Shown piece after piece: positions 4,527 through 5,036 of a DNA stretch of 5,036 nt. The notes beneath the pieces are model-generated. The model did no database searches and was not told where the DNA came from. It saw only the letters and a list, made by a program, of their open reading frames with translations. The position numbers and the translations under genes are program-made. Origin of the DNA: Actinomycetota bacterium (GTDB lineage: Bacteria > Actinomycetota > Coriobacteriia > Anaerosomatales > JAHIQC01); NCBI GenBank assembly GCA_018902765.1, contig JAHIQC010000159.1, forward strand, positions 1 to 5,036, given 5' to 3'. Within the stretch, counting starts at the first letter, position 1, and each line of letters starts with the position of its first letter.

Positions 4527-5036
4527 TCGTCTGCTCGCGGCTCGGGCCCACAGCGATCATCGATACCGGCACTTCGGCGAGATCCTCGATGAACTGGATG
4601 TAGTCGCGGGCTTCCTTGGGAAGCTCCTCGAACGTGCGGCAATGGGTGATGTCGGTCTTCCAGCCGGGAAGCTCCTCGTAGATCGGCTTGGCGTGATGGA
4701 AGATCGTCTGGTGACACGGCAGGTTGTTGTAGCGGTGGCCTTCGTACTCGTACGCGACACAGACCTTGATGGTGTCGAGCTGTGAGAGTACGTCAAGCTT
4801 GGTCACGATCAGGTCGGTGAGCCCGCTTACCTGGACCGTGTACCGCACGATGACCGCGTCATACCAGCCGGCGCGACGCTCACGACCGGTCGTAGTGCCG
4901 TACTCGTGACCAACCTCGATCAGATGGCGACCGACCTCGTCGTCGAGTTCGGTCGGGAACGGGCCTGATCCGACGCGGGTGATGTAGGCCTTCGCGATGC
5001 CCAGGACGCGATCGATGGTCCGAGGGCCGACGCCGA
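4498..5036 (-). CDS. purA: Adenylosuccinate synthetase (C-terminal part, runs off right edge)
   Basis: About 178 C-terminal residues are visible, some 40% of the usual length of about 430. The enzyme joins IMP and aspartate using GTP to form adenylosuccinate, the first committed step to AMP. From the right edge the frame reads [20 protein letters not shown], then [10 protein letters not shown], then the aspartate-binding loop [15 protein letters not shown]. It continues with [16 protein letters not shown] and [14 protein letters not shown], and ends with the family hallmark [20 protein letters not shown] and [16 protein letters not shown]. These match PurA in order and spacing with no frameshift. 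The tail after REQTI (MRRWERRL) is a slight extension. The frame is open to the window edge; an internal GTG at 4848 is not the start. The stop lies inside the convergent membrane-protein gene. Confidence 0.97.
   Translation of the reverse strand, partial: GVGPRTIDRVLGIAKAYITRVGSGPFPTELDDEVGRHLIEVGHEYGTTTGRERRAGWYDAVIVRYTVQVSGLTDLIVTKLDVLSQLDTIKVCVAYEYEGHRYNNLPCHQTIFHHAKPIYEELPGWKTDITHCRTFEELPKEARDYIQFIEDLAEVPVSMIAVGPSREQTIMRRWERRL

Noticed and set aside
3860..4717. Open minus-strand frame of 285 codons across the membrane-protein gene and purA end
   Set aside because: The peptide is low in complexity and rich in Ser, Arg and Pro, typical of an out-of-frame read, and it conflicts with two well-supported genes.
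4498..4848. A separate 116-residue gene starting at the GTG at 4848
   Set aside because: The frame stays open upstream to the window edge and the upstream residues match PurA, so the GTG is an internal valine codon.

Overview
The window is GC-rich bacterial DNA with dense genes and strong G/C preference at third codon positions. The cell-wall-binding repeat 2 (CWB2) exoprotein, the bacterial-type purine genes and the PadR/permease-prefix pair suggest a Gram-positive bacterium. A high-GC actinobacterial or Coriobacteriia-like lineage is the best guess. This is inferred from gene content and composition only; there is no rRNA or other taxonomic marker.

Layout, left to right. (1) 1-394, minus: N-terminal part of a coproporphyrinogen-III-oxidase-like (HemN/HemW superfamily) radical SAM protein, running off the left edge. 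(2) 401-1687, minus: complete purD, whose stop lies 6 bases upstream of the radical SAM start, so the two are probably co-transcribed. (3) 1688-1895: a purD leader with a -10-like box and a 7-bp GC-rich dyad, plus an unrecognised small plus-strand ORF with coding-like codon composition ending at 1899. (4) 1896-3308, minus: a secreted protein with a signal peptide, a probable carboxypeptidase-regulatory-like beta domain and three CWB2 repeats. (5) 3309-3488: a divergent regulatory region with a good sigma70-type promoter for the rightward genes and a perfect dyad between its -35 and -10. (6) 3489-4526, plus: a PadR-family repressor directly abutting a four-helix membrane protein with a permease-prefix/HAAS-like N-terminal domain. 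(7) 4498-5036, minus: the C-terminal part of purA, convergent with and overlapping the membrane protein gene by 29 bp.

Functionally, purA (IMP to AMP branch) and purD (second step of IMP synthesis) are housekeeping genes in the same orientation. Between them sit a surface-protein gene and an apparently self-regulated PadR/membrane-protein sensor module. The most interesting signals are the putative PadR operator inside its own promoter, the small ORF whose apparent start position carries ACG rather than ATG behind a strong Shine-Dalgarno-like sequence, and the dyad at the purD promoter. No mobile element, CRISPR array, tRNA or rRNA was seen, and nothing here clearly amounts to a new multi-gene system.
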